Source: Pseudomonas sp. (GTDB lineage Bacteria; Pseudomonadota; Gammaproteobacteria; Pseudomonadales; Pseudomonadaceae). Taken from it: DNA of 63,844 bases. This document shows positions 11,038 to 18,806 of the stretch, one piece after another. Both the position numbers and the translations under genes were made by a program. The stretch lies in assembly GCF_030150285.1 (NCBI RefSeq), contig NZ_JASLGE010000029.1:1-63844 (forward strand), in the 5' to 3' direction. Numbering within the stretch: position 1 is the stretch's first letter; the number at the start of each line of letters is the position of its first letter. The notes under the pieces were generated by a model. It did not search any database and had not been told where the DNA came from. It saw nothing but the letters and a program-made list of their open reading frames with translations.

Positions 11038-11778
11038 ATGAGCAGCACTGCACAAACCGCGGAAGGCGAAAAAATTCTTATCGTTGATGACGATCCTGGG
11101 CTGAGCAGCCTGCTGGAACGTTTCTTCGTCAGCAAGGGCTATCGCGCCCGCGCAGTGCCGAACGTAGAGCAAATGGACCGTTTGCTGGCACGTGAAGTAT
11201 TCAACCTTGTGGTTCTGGACTTGATGCTGCCCGGCGAAGACGGGTTGTCGGCGTGCCGCCGCCTGCGTGCTGCGGGCAATCGTGTGCCGATCATCATGCT
11301 GACCGCCAAAGGCGACGAGCTAAGCCGCATCAAGGGGCTGGAGCTGGGGGCTGACGATTACCTCGCCAAACCCTTCAACCCTGATGAGCTTATGGCCCGT
11401 GTCCGTGCGGTGTTGCGTCGCCAGTCGGCCCCTGTTCCCGGTGCGCCGGGCAGCGAAGATGAAAGCGTTACCTTTGGTGATTACGAGTTGTCACTGGCCA
11501 CCCGCGAACTCAAGCGGGGCGATGAAGTGCACATGCTCACCACCGGTGAGTTCGCAGTGCTCAAGGCGTTGGTCATGCATGCACGCGAGCCGCTGACGCG
11601 CGACAAACTGATGAACCTGGCCCGTGGTCGTGAGTGGGATGCGCTGGAGCGCTCCATTGATGTTCAGATTTCCCGCTTGCGCCGCATGATCGAGCCAGAC
11701 CCTTCGAAACCCCGCTACATCCAGACTGTCTGGGGCGTGGGGTATGTGTTCGTGCCCGATGGCAACGCAACGAAGTAA
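11038..11778 (+). CDS. ompR: OmpR-type response regulator (AmgR-like)
   Basis: A 246-residue DNA-binding response regulator. The receiver domain has the acidic triad DDD at residues 17-19, the phospho-acceptor Asp61 in LVVLDLMLPGEDG, Thr/Ala in MLTAKGDE and Lys111 in DDYLAKPF. The C-terminal winged helix (about 145-240) includes LTTGEFAVLKAL and IDVQISRLRRMIEPDP, ending IQTVWGVGYVFVPDG. Its partner kinase lies 104 bp downstream. In P. aeruginosa the orthologous pair is called AmgRS and controls the envelope-stress response to aminoglycosides, from established knowledge. A GGAGCATCCA ribosome site precedes the ATG. Confidence 0.95.
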   Translation: MSSTAQTAEGEKILIVDDDPGLSSLLERFFVSKGYRARAVPNVEQMDRLLAREVFNLVVLDLMLPGEDGLSACRRLRAAGNRVPIIMLTAKGDELSRIKGLELGADDYLAKPFNPDELMARVRAVLRRQSAPVPGAPGSEDESVTFGDYELSLATRELKRGDEVHMLTTGEFAVLKALVMHAREPLTRDKLMNLARGREWDALERSIDVQISRLRRMIEPDPSKPRYIQTVWGVGYVFVPDGNATK

Positions 11779-11785
11779 TGAATCA

Positions 11786-11865
11786 TTTGTAGGAGCGAGC
11801 TACTTGGGCACCTGAGTAGCTCGCGTTTCCATTTCTGCGGGTTTTCTAAACTCGCTCCTGCAAAG
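11786..11865. repeat. Nested REP-like hairpins between ompR and envZ
   Basis: A perfect 10-bp stem GCGAGCTACT / AGTAGCTCGC (11795-11804 and 11815-11824) is nested inside outer arms TTTGTAGGAGCGAG and CTCGCTCCTGCAAA. It lies inside a two-gene regulatory operon, so it may attenuate or stabilise the transcript before the kinase gene. Confidence 0.75.
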
Positions 11866-11882
11866 TGCTAAAGCAGTAGCCT

Positions 11883-13196
11883 ATGAAAACCCCTCTGTGG
11901 TTCCCCCAAAGTTTTTTCTCACGCACCTTGTGGCTGGTCCTCATTGTCGTGCTGTTCTCCAAGGCATTGACCCTGGTTTATCTGTTGATGAACGAAGACA
12001 TGCTGGTCGATCGTCAATACAGCCACGGCGTTGGACTAGTCTTGCGGGCTTATTGGGCGGCGGATGAAGAGAACCGCGAGAAGATTGCCGATGCCGCTAC
12101 CTTGACTCGCGTTGTGGGTGGGGGCGTTCCTGAAGGCGAGCAGCACTGGCCTTACAGTGAAATTTACGAACGCCAGATGCAGGCCGAGCTGGGCCCGGAC
12201 ACCGAAGTGCGCTTGCGCATGCATGCACCGCCTGCGTTGTGGGTGCGCGCGCCGAGTTTGGGAGAGGGCTGGTTGAAAGTGCCCTTGTACCCGCACCCAT
12301 TGCGCGGGCAAAAAATCTGGAGTGTGTTGGGCTGGTTCCTGGCTATTGGTTTGCTGTCGACCGCCTCGGCCTGGATTTTTGTCAGCCAGCTCAATCAGCC
12401 GCTCAAGCGTCTGGTGTATGCGGCCCGGCAGTTAGGGCAGGGGCGCAGCGTGCGGTTGCCAATCAGCGATACGCCGAGCGAAATGACCGAGGTGTACAGC
12501 GCTTTTAACCAGATGGCGGAAGATGTCGAGCAGGCTGGCCGCGAGCGTGAGCTGATGCTGGCCGGCGTGTCCCATGACCTGCGCACGCCATTGACACGGT
12601 TACGCCTCTCTTTGGAGTTGCTGGGCAACCATAGCGACCTGACCGATGACATGGTGCGCGACATTGAAGACATGGACGCCATTCTCGATCAGTTCCTGGC
12701 CTTTATCCGTGACGGGCGTGATGAACCGGTTGAAGAAGTCGACCTGTGCGAATTGATCCGCGAAGTGGTACTGCCCTATAACCAGAACGAAGAGAAAGTG
12801 CATTTGCGTTTGCAGCCGATTCAGCCGTTCGCGTTGCGTCGTGTATCGATGAAACGCCTGCTCAACAACTTGATCGGCAATGCCTTGCACCATGCGGGCG
12901 ATAGCGTAGAGGTGGCCGCTTATGTCTCTGGGGACACCAGTGCACCGTATGTGGTGTTGAGTGTCATGGACAGGGGGGCGGGCATTGATCCGTCTGAGCT
13001 GGAAGACATCTTCAACCCGTTTATTCGCGGGGATCGTGCCCGTGGCGGTAAAGGCACTGGCCTAGGCCTGGCGATCGTTAAACGCATCGCCTCTATGCAC
13101 GGTGGTAACGTTGAGTTGCGTAACCGTGCCGGTGGTGGTCTTGAAGCCCGTGTGCGATTGCCGCTGGGCCTGATGTTGCCACGCGGCGCTGTGTAG
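11883..13196 (+). CDS. envZ: EnvZ-type sensor histidine kinase (AmgS-like)
   Basis: A 437-residue inner-membrane histidine kinase. TM1 is about residues 15-36, a periplasmic segment of about 105 residues follows, and TM2 is about 145-167. Then come HAMP (SQLNQPLKRLVYAARQLGQG), the phospho-acceptor His231 in AGVSHDLRTPLTRLRL, and the ATPase domain with N box LLNNLIGNALHHAG, G1 DRGAGID and G2 GKGTGLGLAIVKRI. It is expected to phosphorylate the OmpR-type regulator encoded just upstream. The gap to ompR holds a strong hairpin, unlike the overlapping arrangement of enterobacterial ompR-envZ. Start ATG at 11883. Confidence 0.95.
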   Translation: MKTPLWFPQSFFSRTLWLVLIVVLFSKALTLVYLLMNEDMLVDRQYSHGVGLVLRAYWAADEENREKIADAATLTRVVGGGVPEGEQHWPYSEIYERQMQAELGPDTEVRLRMHAPPALWVRAPSLGEGWLKVPLYPHPLRGQKIWSVLGWFLAIGLLSTASAWIFVSQLNQPLKRLVYAARQLGQGRSVRLPISDTPSEMTEVYSAFNQMAEDVEQAGRERELMLAGVSHDLRTPLTRLRLSLELLGNHSDLTDDMVRDIEDMDAILDQFLAFIRDGRDEPVEEVDLCELIREVVLPYNQNEEKVHLRLQPIQPFALRRVSMKRLLNNLIGNALHHAGDSVEVAAYVSGDTSAPYVVLSVMDRGAGIDPSELEDIFNPFIRGDRARGGKGTGLGLAIVKRIASMHGGNVELRNRAGGGLEARVRLPLGLMLPRGAV

Positions 13197-13211
13197 GCAA
13201 ACCTGTCAGGT

Positions 13212-13274
13212 GTAGAGGCGAGCTTGCTCGCGATCTTTTGATGTTTTAAAAGATCGCGAGCAAGCTCCTACAAG
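13212..13274. repeat. Perfect 20-bp-arm REP palindrome between envZ and rimK
   Basis: Arms at 13220-13239 and 13248-13267 (AAAAGATCGCGAGCAAGCTC and its complement) match perfectly around an 8-nt loop. It lies between convergent stops and probably terminates or protects both transcripts. Confidence 0.85.
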
Positions 13275-13299
13275 GTTTTCGGGGCACCAGTAACGACTG

Positions 13300-14205
13300 T
13301 TAACCCTTCCCTTTGGTGCGGGTCATGTTCGGGCCGCTATTTTTTTCCAGATGCTCAATGATGATCCCGGCCACATCCTTGCTCGTGGTGGTTTCGATCC
13401 CCTCCAGGCCAGGTGACGAGTTGACTTCCAGCACCAGCGGGCCGTGGTTGGAGCGCAAAATATCCACACCCGCTACGCTCAGGCCCATGACCTTGGCGGC
13501 GCGGATGGCGGTCATGCGTTCTTCCGGGGTGATTTTGATCAGGCTGGCACTGCCACCGCGGTGCAGGTTGGAGCGGAATTCGCCCGGCTTGGCCTGGCGC
13601 TTCATGGCGGCAATTACTTTGTCACCCACCACGAAGCAACGGATATCGGCCCCGCCGGCTTCCTTGATGTACTCCTGCACCATGATGTTTTGCTTGAGGC
13701 CCATAAACGCCTCAATCACCGATTCGGCCGCTGTTGCGGTTTCGCACAGCACCACGCCGATGCCTTGGGTGCCTTCCAGCACTTTGATCACCAGCGGCGC
13801 GCCGTTCACCATCTCGATCAAGTCCGGGATGTCATCCGGCGAGTGGGCAAAGCCGGTCACAGGCAAGCCCAGGCCGCGACGTGACAACAATTGCAGCGAA
13901 CGCAGTTTGTCCCGCGAGCGAGCAATGGCCACCGATTCGTTGAGCGGGAAAACCCCCATCATTTCGAATTGGCGCAACACCGCGCAGCCATAGAACGTCA
14001 CAGAGGCCCCGATGCGTGGAATCACCGCATCAAAGCCTTCCAGCGGCTTGCCGCGGTAGTGGATCTGCGGCTTATGACTGGCAATGTTCATATAGGCGCG
14101 CAGGGTGTCGATCACTACCATTTGATGGCCGCGTTCGGTGCCGGCCTCAACCAGGCGGCGAGTGGAATACAGACGCGGGTTACGCGACAGCACGGCAATC
14201 TTCAT
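13300..14205 (-). CDS. rimK: Ribosomal protein S6 modification glutamate ligase RimK
   Basis: A 301-residue ATP-grasp ligase that adds glutamate residues to the C-terminus of ribosomal protein S6. Motifs: MKIAVLSRNPRLYSTRRLVE at the N-terminus, VIPRIGASVTFYGCAVLRQF, the ATP-binding loop PLVIKVLEGTQGIGVVLCE, FVVGDKVIAAMKRQAKPGEFR, and the Mg-binding LVLEVNSSPGLEGIE. In P. fluorescens RimK modification alters ribosome function and behaviour on plants (established knowledge). Its ATG overlaps the stop of the upstream protease-like gene by 4 nt (ATGA), so the two are coupled. It is convergent with envZ. Confidence 0.96.
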   Translation of the reverse strand: MKIAVLSRNPRLYSTRRLVEAGTERGHQMVVIDTLRAYMNIASHKPQIHYRGKPLEGFDAVIPRIGASVTFYGCAVLRQFEMMGVFPLNESVAIARSRDKLRSLQLLSRRGLGLPVTGFAHSPDDIPDLIEMVNGAPLVIKVLEGTQGIGVVLCETATAAESVIEAFMGLKQNIMVQEYIKEAGGADIRCFVVGDKVIAAMKRQAKPGEFRSNLHRGGSASLIKITPEERMTAIRAAKVMGLSVAGVDILRSNHGPLVLEVNSSPGLEGIETTTSKDVAGIIIEHLEKNSGPNMTRTKGKG

Positions 14206-14684
14206 GCAACACCTGTGGCAGAGAGAGTAGTGACCGGAAAGACCGGTTTATCTTGTACATAGTTAACGCCCGGGTTAACGACCAGTTGGCCATCGACCAG
14301 GGCTTTTGAACCCAGTAACAGGCGGTAACGCATGGATTTTCGGCAGGCGAGCGTGAACTCGACCTGCCAGACCCGATCACCCAGCGCCAGGCTGGTGCGG
14401 ATCACGTAGCGAACCTGTGTGTGACCGTTGGAGCTCTTGATGGTCTTTATTGCCACCAGCGGTGCTTCACAACGGCGCTGGCGTAGTTGAACCCGTGTGC
14501 CCATATGGGCATCAAAACGTACCCACTCGGCACCGTCGCGCTCAAAAGGCTCGATTTCAGTGGCGTGCAGGCTGGAGGTGCTGGCCCCCGTGTCTATTTT
14601 CGCGCGCAGGCCAGCAATTCCCAGGTTGGGAAGCGCCACCCACTCGCGCAGACCGACAACGGTCAGGTGATCAAAAGTCTTCAA
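14202..14684 (-). CDS. Retropepsin-like putative protease partner of RimK (RimB-like)
   Basis: About 160 residues of the family often named ATP-dependent zinc protease, though the visible catalytic-looking motif is the aspartic-protease-like KIDTGASTSSLHA at about residues 20-32. The N-terminus KTFDHLTVVGLREWVALPNL is the conserved family start. The TTG at 14684 would give exactly that beginning; a GTG at 14765 would add 27 less-conserved residues. Neither has a strong ribosome site, so the start is uncertain. The family is coupled to rimK and in P. fluorescens the homologue is called RimB, thought to modulate RimK activity. The gene overlaps rimK by 4 nt. Confidence 0.82.
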   Translation of the reverse strand: MKTFDHLTVVGLREWVALPNLGIAGLRAKIDTGASTSSLHATEIEPFERDGAEWVRFDAHMGTRVQLRQRRCEAPLVAIKTIKSSNGHTQVRYVIRTSLALGDRVWQVEFTLACRKSMRYRLLLGSKALVDGQLVVNPGVNYVQDKPVFPVTTLSATGVA

Positions 14685-14922
14685 TATGAGTAACCGGCGA
14701 TTATCGTATACAGGCCGCAGGAGGACCCTGAACCAACGCTTCAAGTGCGTATTGGCGGTATTCACGCAGAATATCGGCTAAATGGCGACAGTTATCTGCG
14801 AGCCGTATTCTGCTAGCTGAACATGTCAGTTTGAGCAGGCGGGCATTCTACCGAAGAGCAGCCCCCGTCAACTCGACAAAAACGGTAGTACAGTTCCGAA
14901 TAATGTGAGGGTGGATGTTCTA

Positions 14923-15330
14923 ATGGCACAAAAGCAGGAAGATGACGACAAGGTGCGTCTGGACAAGTGGTTATGGGCTGCCCGTTTCTACAAAACGCGT
15001 GCGTTGGCCAAGCAGGCGATCGAAAGCGGCAAGGTGCATTGCCGTGGCGAGCGCTGCAAACCGAGTAAAGAGCCCCGTTTAGGGGATGAATTGCAAATAC
15101 GTGTAGGCCTTGAAGAGCGTACGGTAGAGGTCAAAGCGCTATCCATTGTGCGTCGCGGGGCACCTGAAGCGCAGAGCCTATACGCTGAAACCCCGCAGAG
15201 CGTGGCCAAGCGTGAAAACGCCGCCGCCCTGCGCAAGGCGGGCGCGATGGGCATTCAGACCGACGGCAGGCCAACCAAGAAACAGCGTCGCCAGTTACAC
15301 CAGCTTCACGGCAGCAGTGCTGAGGAGTGA
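14923..15330 (+). CDS. hslR: Heat shock protein 15 (S4-domain RNA-binding protein)
   Basis: A 135-residue basic RNA-binding protein. The S4 domain fills the N-terminal half, with VRLDKWLWAARFYKTRALAK and AIESGKVHCRGERCKPSKEP as its hallmark. A Lys/Arg-rich C-terminal helix (GRPTKKQRRQLHQL) follows. Hsp15 binds free 50S subunits carrying a nascent chain and helps recycle them after heat stress. The ATG at 14923 was chosen because AGGGTGG precedes it and because the extra codons upstream (GTG 14905) lack family similarity. hslO lies 150 bp downstream, so the two stress genes are neighbours as in other pseudomonads. Confidence 0.93.
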   Translation: MAQKQEDDDKVRLDKWLWAARFYKTRALAKQAIESGKVHCRGERCKPSKEPRLGDELQIRVGLEERTVEVKALSIVRRGAPEAQSLYAETPQSVAKRENAAALRKAGAMGIQTDGRPTKKQRRQLHQLHGSSAEE

Positions 15331-15375
15331 ACCGGTGAGGTGTTGTCGACCGCGCGTCGTCCCGGCCAGTCAACA

Positions 15376-15404
15376 CTTGTAACGCGCAAGGTGTGACGCC
15401 ATAT
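15376..15404 (+). promoter_or_regulatory. Candidate sigma32 (heat-shock) promoter of hslO
   Basis: CTTGTA at 15376-15381 matches the sigma32 -35 CTTGAA in five of six positions. After a 15-nt spacer, CGCCATAT at 15397-15404 matches CCCCATAT in seven of eight. It is 77 bp before the hslO ATG, and hslO is a known heat-shock gene. This is a moderate match; sigma70 control is not excluded. Confidence 0.5.
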
Positions 15405-15480
15405 AGCACCTCTGGCTTTTATATTTGATCCTGTCGAAAGACGCGAAAACATTTTGTAACCACTCTAGAACCTTATTCCT

Positions 15481-16383
15481 ATGTCCAATCTGCCAAAAAC
15501 CGATTTCACCCAACGCTTTATTTTTGACGACAGCGACGCCCGCGGCGAATTGGCGTCACTGGACCATAGCTACGCTGAAGTGTTGGCCAAGCACGCTTAC
15601 CCCGAGCCGGTTCAGCAACTGCTGGGCGAGCTTATGGCCGCCGCAGCCTTGCTGGTGGGCAGCCTGAAATTTGATGGCCTGATGAGCTTGCAGGCCCGTT
15701 CAGAAGGCCCGGTGCCCTTGCTGATGATCGAATGCACCAGCGAGCGTGAAATTCGTGGCCTTGCCCGTTTTGAAGCGGACCAGATCCCGTCGGACGCTAC
15801 CCTGGCCGACCTGATGCCTAATGGCGTGCTGGCGCTTACCATCGATCCGGCCATTGGCAACCGCTATCAGGGCATTGTCGACCTGGATGGTGATGATTTG
15901 TCAGCTTGTTTCACCAACTATTTCGTGATGTCTCATCAGGTTCCGACCCGTTTCTGGCTGGCCGCCGATGGCAAGCGCGCGCGCGGCATGCTGTTGCAGC
16001 AACTGCCGGCAGAGGTAACCAAGGACGAGGAAGAGCGCGCCGAAGACTGGACGCACCTGACCACTCTGGGTGGCACCCTCAAGGTCGAAGAGTTGTTGGG
16101 ACTGGACAATGAAACCATTCTGGTTCGCCTGTTCCACGAAGAAGAGTTGCGCGTGTTTGCGGATGAAGCGATTGAGTTCAAGTGCAGTTGCTCACGCGAA
16201 CGTTCGGGTAATGCCTTGAGCAGCCTTGGGCTGGAAGATGCGCAAAACCTGGTCACCGAAAACGGCGGCCATATTGAAATTGACTGCCAGTTCTGTAACG
16301 AAAAATATCTGTTTGATGCAACGGATGTGGCCCAATTGTTCTCTGGTGCCGGGGTGGAATCACCTTCAGAGACTCACCACTAA
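15481..16383 (+). CDS. hslO: Redox-regulated chaperone Hsp33
   Basis: A 300-residue cytoplasmic holdase activated by oxidative stress and unfolding. The N-terminal domain (FIFDDSDARGELASLDHSYAE... and LMAAAALLVGSLKFDG) leads to the linker and the C-terminal zinc switch. The four zinc ligands are visible as CSC (in EFKCSCSRERSG, about residue 236) and CQFC (about residue 267). Length is normal for pseudomonads. The gene sits after hslR and before pckA, the usual Pseudomonas order. A candidate heat-shock promoter precedes it and a hairpin with a T run follows. Confidence 0.96.
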   Translation: MSNLPKTDFTQRFIFDDSDARGELASLDHSYAEVLAKHAYPEPVQQLLGELMAAAALLVGSLKFDGLMSLQARSEGPVPLLMIECTSEREIRGLARFEADQIPSDATLADLMPNGVLALTIDPAIGNRYQGIVDLDGDDLSACFTNYFVMSHQVPTRFWLAADGKRARGMLLQQLPAEVTKDEEERAEDWTHLTTLGGTLKVEELLGLDNETILVRLFHEEELRVFADEAIEFKCSCSRERSGNALSSLGLEDAQNLVTENGGHIEIDCQFCNEKYLFDATDVAQLFSGAGVESPSETHH

Positions 16384-16403
16384 AACGTTTCAGCTTAGGT
16401 GAA

Positions 16404-16458
16404 ACACCTGTTAAAGCCCGCTTTCGCGCGGTTCTGACAGGTGGGCTCTACTTTTTTT
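16404..16458 (+). terminator. Rho-independent terminator after hslO
   Basis: Arms CACCTGT (16405-16411) and ACAGGTG (16437-16443), with inner CCGC/GCGG pairing, precede the run of seven T at 16452-16458. It lies 20 bp after the hslO stop. Confidence 0.6.
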
Positions 16459-16467
16459 GGGCGTTTC

Positions 16468-16476
16468 TGGCATAAT
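16468..16476 (+). promoter_or_regulatory. Candidate extended -10 promoter of pckA
   Basis: TGGCATAAT is an extended -10 element with no clear -35 upstream, where the hslO terminator T run lies. It is 87 bp before the pckA ATG. Assignment is tentative. Confidence 0.4.
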
Positions 16477-16562
16477 CCGGCCCACTTTTTTCGCGGTAGT
16501 AGTGCAAAATTTTCTACTACAAAACGTTTGGCGCAATCGGCCAATGGCCGACGGGGAACCTC

Positions 16563-18104
16563 ATGACGCAAGCTAATAACGCCGTTTACACCGATCTGAG
16601 CATTGATGCTCTGGTCAAGGAAGCCCTGAATCGTGGTGAAGGCGAGCTTGCCGATACCGGTGCGCTGGTTGTGAAAACGGGTCATCGCACAGGCCGCTCG
16701 CCGGCGGACCGTTACATCGTTGAAGAGCCGACCACTCAGGATGCCATCGCGTGGGGTCCTATCAACCGCAAGTTCCCGGCTGACAAGTTCGACGCACTGT
16801 GGGACCGCGTAGAAGCGTTCAACAACGCGCAAGAGCATTTTGTTTCCCACGTTCATGTAGGTGCTGCCGAAGATCACTACCTGGCCGTGAAAATGACGAC
16901 CCAGACTGCTTGGCAGAACCTGTTCGGTCGTTGCCTGTTCATCAACCCGGCGCAGTACAACCCGGCCGGTCGTGAAGAGTGGCAAGTGCTGAACGTGGCC
17001 AACTTCGAGTGCGTGCCAGAGCGTGACGGCACCAACTCCGACGGTTGCGTCATCCTCAACTTCGCCCAGAAAAAAGTACTGATTGCCGGCATGCGTTACG
17101 CCGGTGAAATGAAGAAAGCCATGTTCTCGGTGCAGAACTTCCTGCTGCCAGCGGCTGACGTACTGCCGATGCACTGCGCCGCCAACATTGGCGAAGCAGG
17201 CGACGTGACTCTGTTCTTCGGTCTGTCGGGCACCGGCAAGACCACCCTGTCCGCCGACGAAAGCCGTTACCTGATCGGTGATGACGAGCACGCGTGGGGC
17301 GAGGGCGTGGTGTTCAACATCGAAGGCGGTTGCTATGCCAAATGCATCGACCTGTCCGAGAAGAACGAGCCTGTTATCTGGAAAGCCATCAAGCACGGTG
17401 CCGTGCTGGAAAACGTGGTGATCGACGAGGCCAAGCACGCCGACTATGCCGACGTTAGCCTGACCCAGAACAGCCGTGCAGCCTACCCGCTGGAACACGT
17501 TGCCAAGCGCTCCGAGAAAAACCTGGGCGGCGAGCCCAATGCGGTGATCTTCCTGACGTGTGACCTGACTGGCGTGCTGCCACCGGTGTCGATCCTCAGC
17601 GAAGAACAAGCGGCTTATCACTTCCTGTCGGGTTACACCGCATTGGTAGGCTCGACTGAAATGGGTTCGGGCAGCGGCATCAAGTCGACCTTCTCCACGT
17701 GCTTCGGCGCGCCATTCTTCCCACGCCCAGCGGGTGAATACGCGGAACTGCTGATCAAGCGTATTCGCGGTTTTGGCTCCAAGGTTTACCTGGTCAACAC
17801 CGGCTGGACCGGCGGTGGCTACGGCGTGGGCAAGCGTTTCAACATCCCGACCACCCGTGCGGTGATCGCAGCGATCCAGAGCGGCGCGCTGATCGGTACT
17901 GAAACCGAGCACCTGGACATCATCAACCTGGACGTGCCCAAAGCGGTACAGGGCGTTGACACTGTGCTGCTCAACCCACGCAACACTTGGGCTGACCCGG
18001 CGGCCTACGACGAAGCCGCCAAAGCACTGGCAGGCCTGTTCACCGAGAACTTCAAGAAGTTCGACGTCAGCGACGCGATCAAGGCGGCTGGCCCGAAGGC
18101 ATAA
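16563..18104 (+). CDS. pckA: Phosphoenolpyruvate carboxykinase (ATP)
   Basis: A 513-residue enzyme converting oxaloacetate and ATP to phosphoenolpyruvate and CO2 in gluconeogenesis. The N-terminal part contains TGHRTGRSPADRYIVEE. The kinase P-loop GLSGTGKTTLS is at about residues 220-230, and the metal site LIGDDEHAWGEGVVFNIEGG follows at about 237-256. R-loop motifs NPRNTWADP lie near the C-terminus. Length is standard for ATP-dependent PEPCK. It is preceded by GGGGAACCTC and followed by a clear terminator. It connects functionally with fbp at the window start and the malic enzyme near the window end (C4/C3 interconversion). Confidence 0.98.
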   Translation: MTQANNAVYTDLSIDALVKEALNRGEGELADTGALVVKTGHRTGRSPADRYIVEEPTTQDAIAWGPINRKFPADKFDALWDRVEAFNNAQEHFVSHVHVGAAEDHYLAVKMTTQTAWQNLFGRCLFINPAQYNPAGREEWQVLNVANFECVPERDGTNSDGCVILNFAQKKVLIAGMRYAGEMKKAMFSVQNFLLPAADVLPMHCAANIGEAGDVTLFFGLSGTGKTTLSADESRYLIGDDEHAWGEGVVFNIEGGCYAKCIDLSEKNEPVIWKAIKHGAVLENVVIDEAKHADYADVSLTQNSRAAYPLEHVAKRSEKNLGGEPNAVIFLTCDLTGVLPPVSILSEEQAAYHFLSGYTALVGSTEMGSGSGIKSTFSTCFGAPFFPRPAGEYAELLIKRIRGFGSKVYLVNTGWTGGGYGVGKRFNIPTTRAVIAAIQSGALIGTETEHLDIINLDVPKAVQGVDTVLLNPRNTWADPAAYDEAAKALAGLFTENFKKFDVSDAIKAAGPKA

Positions 18105-18128
18105 ACCTTCGGCCAGTGTCTGAGTCAT

Positions 18129-18159
18129 GAAAAAGCCGCCTGAAAGGGCGGTTTTTTTG
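18129..18159 (+). terminator. Rho-independent terminator after pckA
   Basis: GCCGCC, loop TGAAAG, then GGCGG followed by seven T form a short GC stem with flanking A and T runs, 25 bp after the pckA stop. The A run on the left lets it also serve the convergent gene. Confidence 0.85.
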
Positions 18160-18169
18160 TGTCTGCGGT

Positions 18170-18520
18170 TCAGTCTTCCAGCATTTGGGTATCCCAATGC
18201 CCGGCATTGATGGCTTGATACAACATGCCAATCGTGAGCGGCACTTTACCCTCACGCCCTTTGGCTTTGCGCTTGAGGTGCGGGTCGTTTCCCGCAGGCT
18301 GGAAATAGCGGTATGCATCGTAATCCGCCAGTTCCAGGCCAAAGTGCTGTTCCAGCGTTTCCATCAGGTGCTGGGCATCGCTGCCATTGCAGCCCAGATC
18401 CAGGTTGATCGATGTTTGGAGGCTAACGGCCTTGTGTTCCGGTAGGCCGATTTCTTCATGCAGCACCTGCATGAGTTCGCGCAAAGCGGGGGTGTCAGGC
18501 AGGGTGGCGGCGAGTTTCAT
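18170..18520 (-). CDS. DUF1493-like conserved hypothetical protein
   Basis: A 116-residue acidic small protein. The pattern TSINLDLGCNGSDAQHLMETLEQHFGLEL resembles the carrier-protein-like helix arrangement of DUF1493 (a Gly-Asp near the middle followed by a helix), and the tail VPLTIGMLYQAINAGHW matches the family's ending. Function is unknown; by resemblance to acyl carrier proteins a carrier or partner-binding role is possible, but I do not see the classical DSL phosphopantetheine site. The ATG at 18520 has AGGA upstream; a TTG at 18547 is in frame but has no support. It is convergent with pckA. Confidence 0.7.
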   Translation of the reverse strand: MKLAATLPDTPALRELMQVLHEEIGLPEHKAVSLQTSINLDLGCNGSDAQHLMETLEQHFGLELADYDAYRYFQPAGNDPHLKRKAKGREGKVPLTIGMLYQAINAGHWDTQMLED

Positions 18521-18806
18521 CAGGTTGTATTCCTGTCCATGTGTCAATAGTCAGAGCTATGTTCAGCGGTGTTTTTAGTCGTGCTTTCAACGGTGCTATG
18601 TTGTCAGGCTGTTCACCCCTTATAGACCCGATGATCATACTTAACCGTAAGGCTGGATAAGGCACTTCAAGTCCAGCGCTTAAAAAACTCAAGTCACGTC
18701 TTTTGTCGCATCATCCCCTCTCAATTTTCCCCCGACCTATTCTCGATCGCCTGCACACCCGCGCGTTAGCATTCGTCGCTTTGCAGCGGTCAATGGAGTG
18801 ACAGTG

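Noticed and set aside
14685..14765. Longer start (GTG 14765) for the RimB-like protein
   Set aside because: Kept as an alternative only; the added residues are basic and unlike the conserved family N-terminus.
16395..18197. A 600-codon open frame on the strand opposite pckA
   Set aside because: It is a mirror of the high-GC codon pattern of pckA; the protein has low-complexity His/Val/Gln-rich composition and no domain, while pckA is complete.
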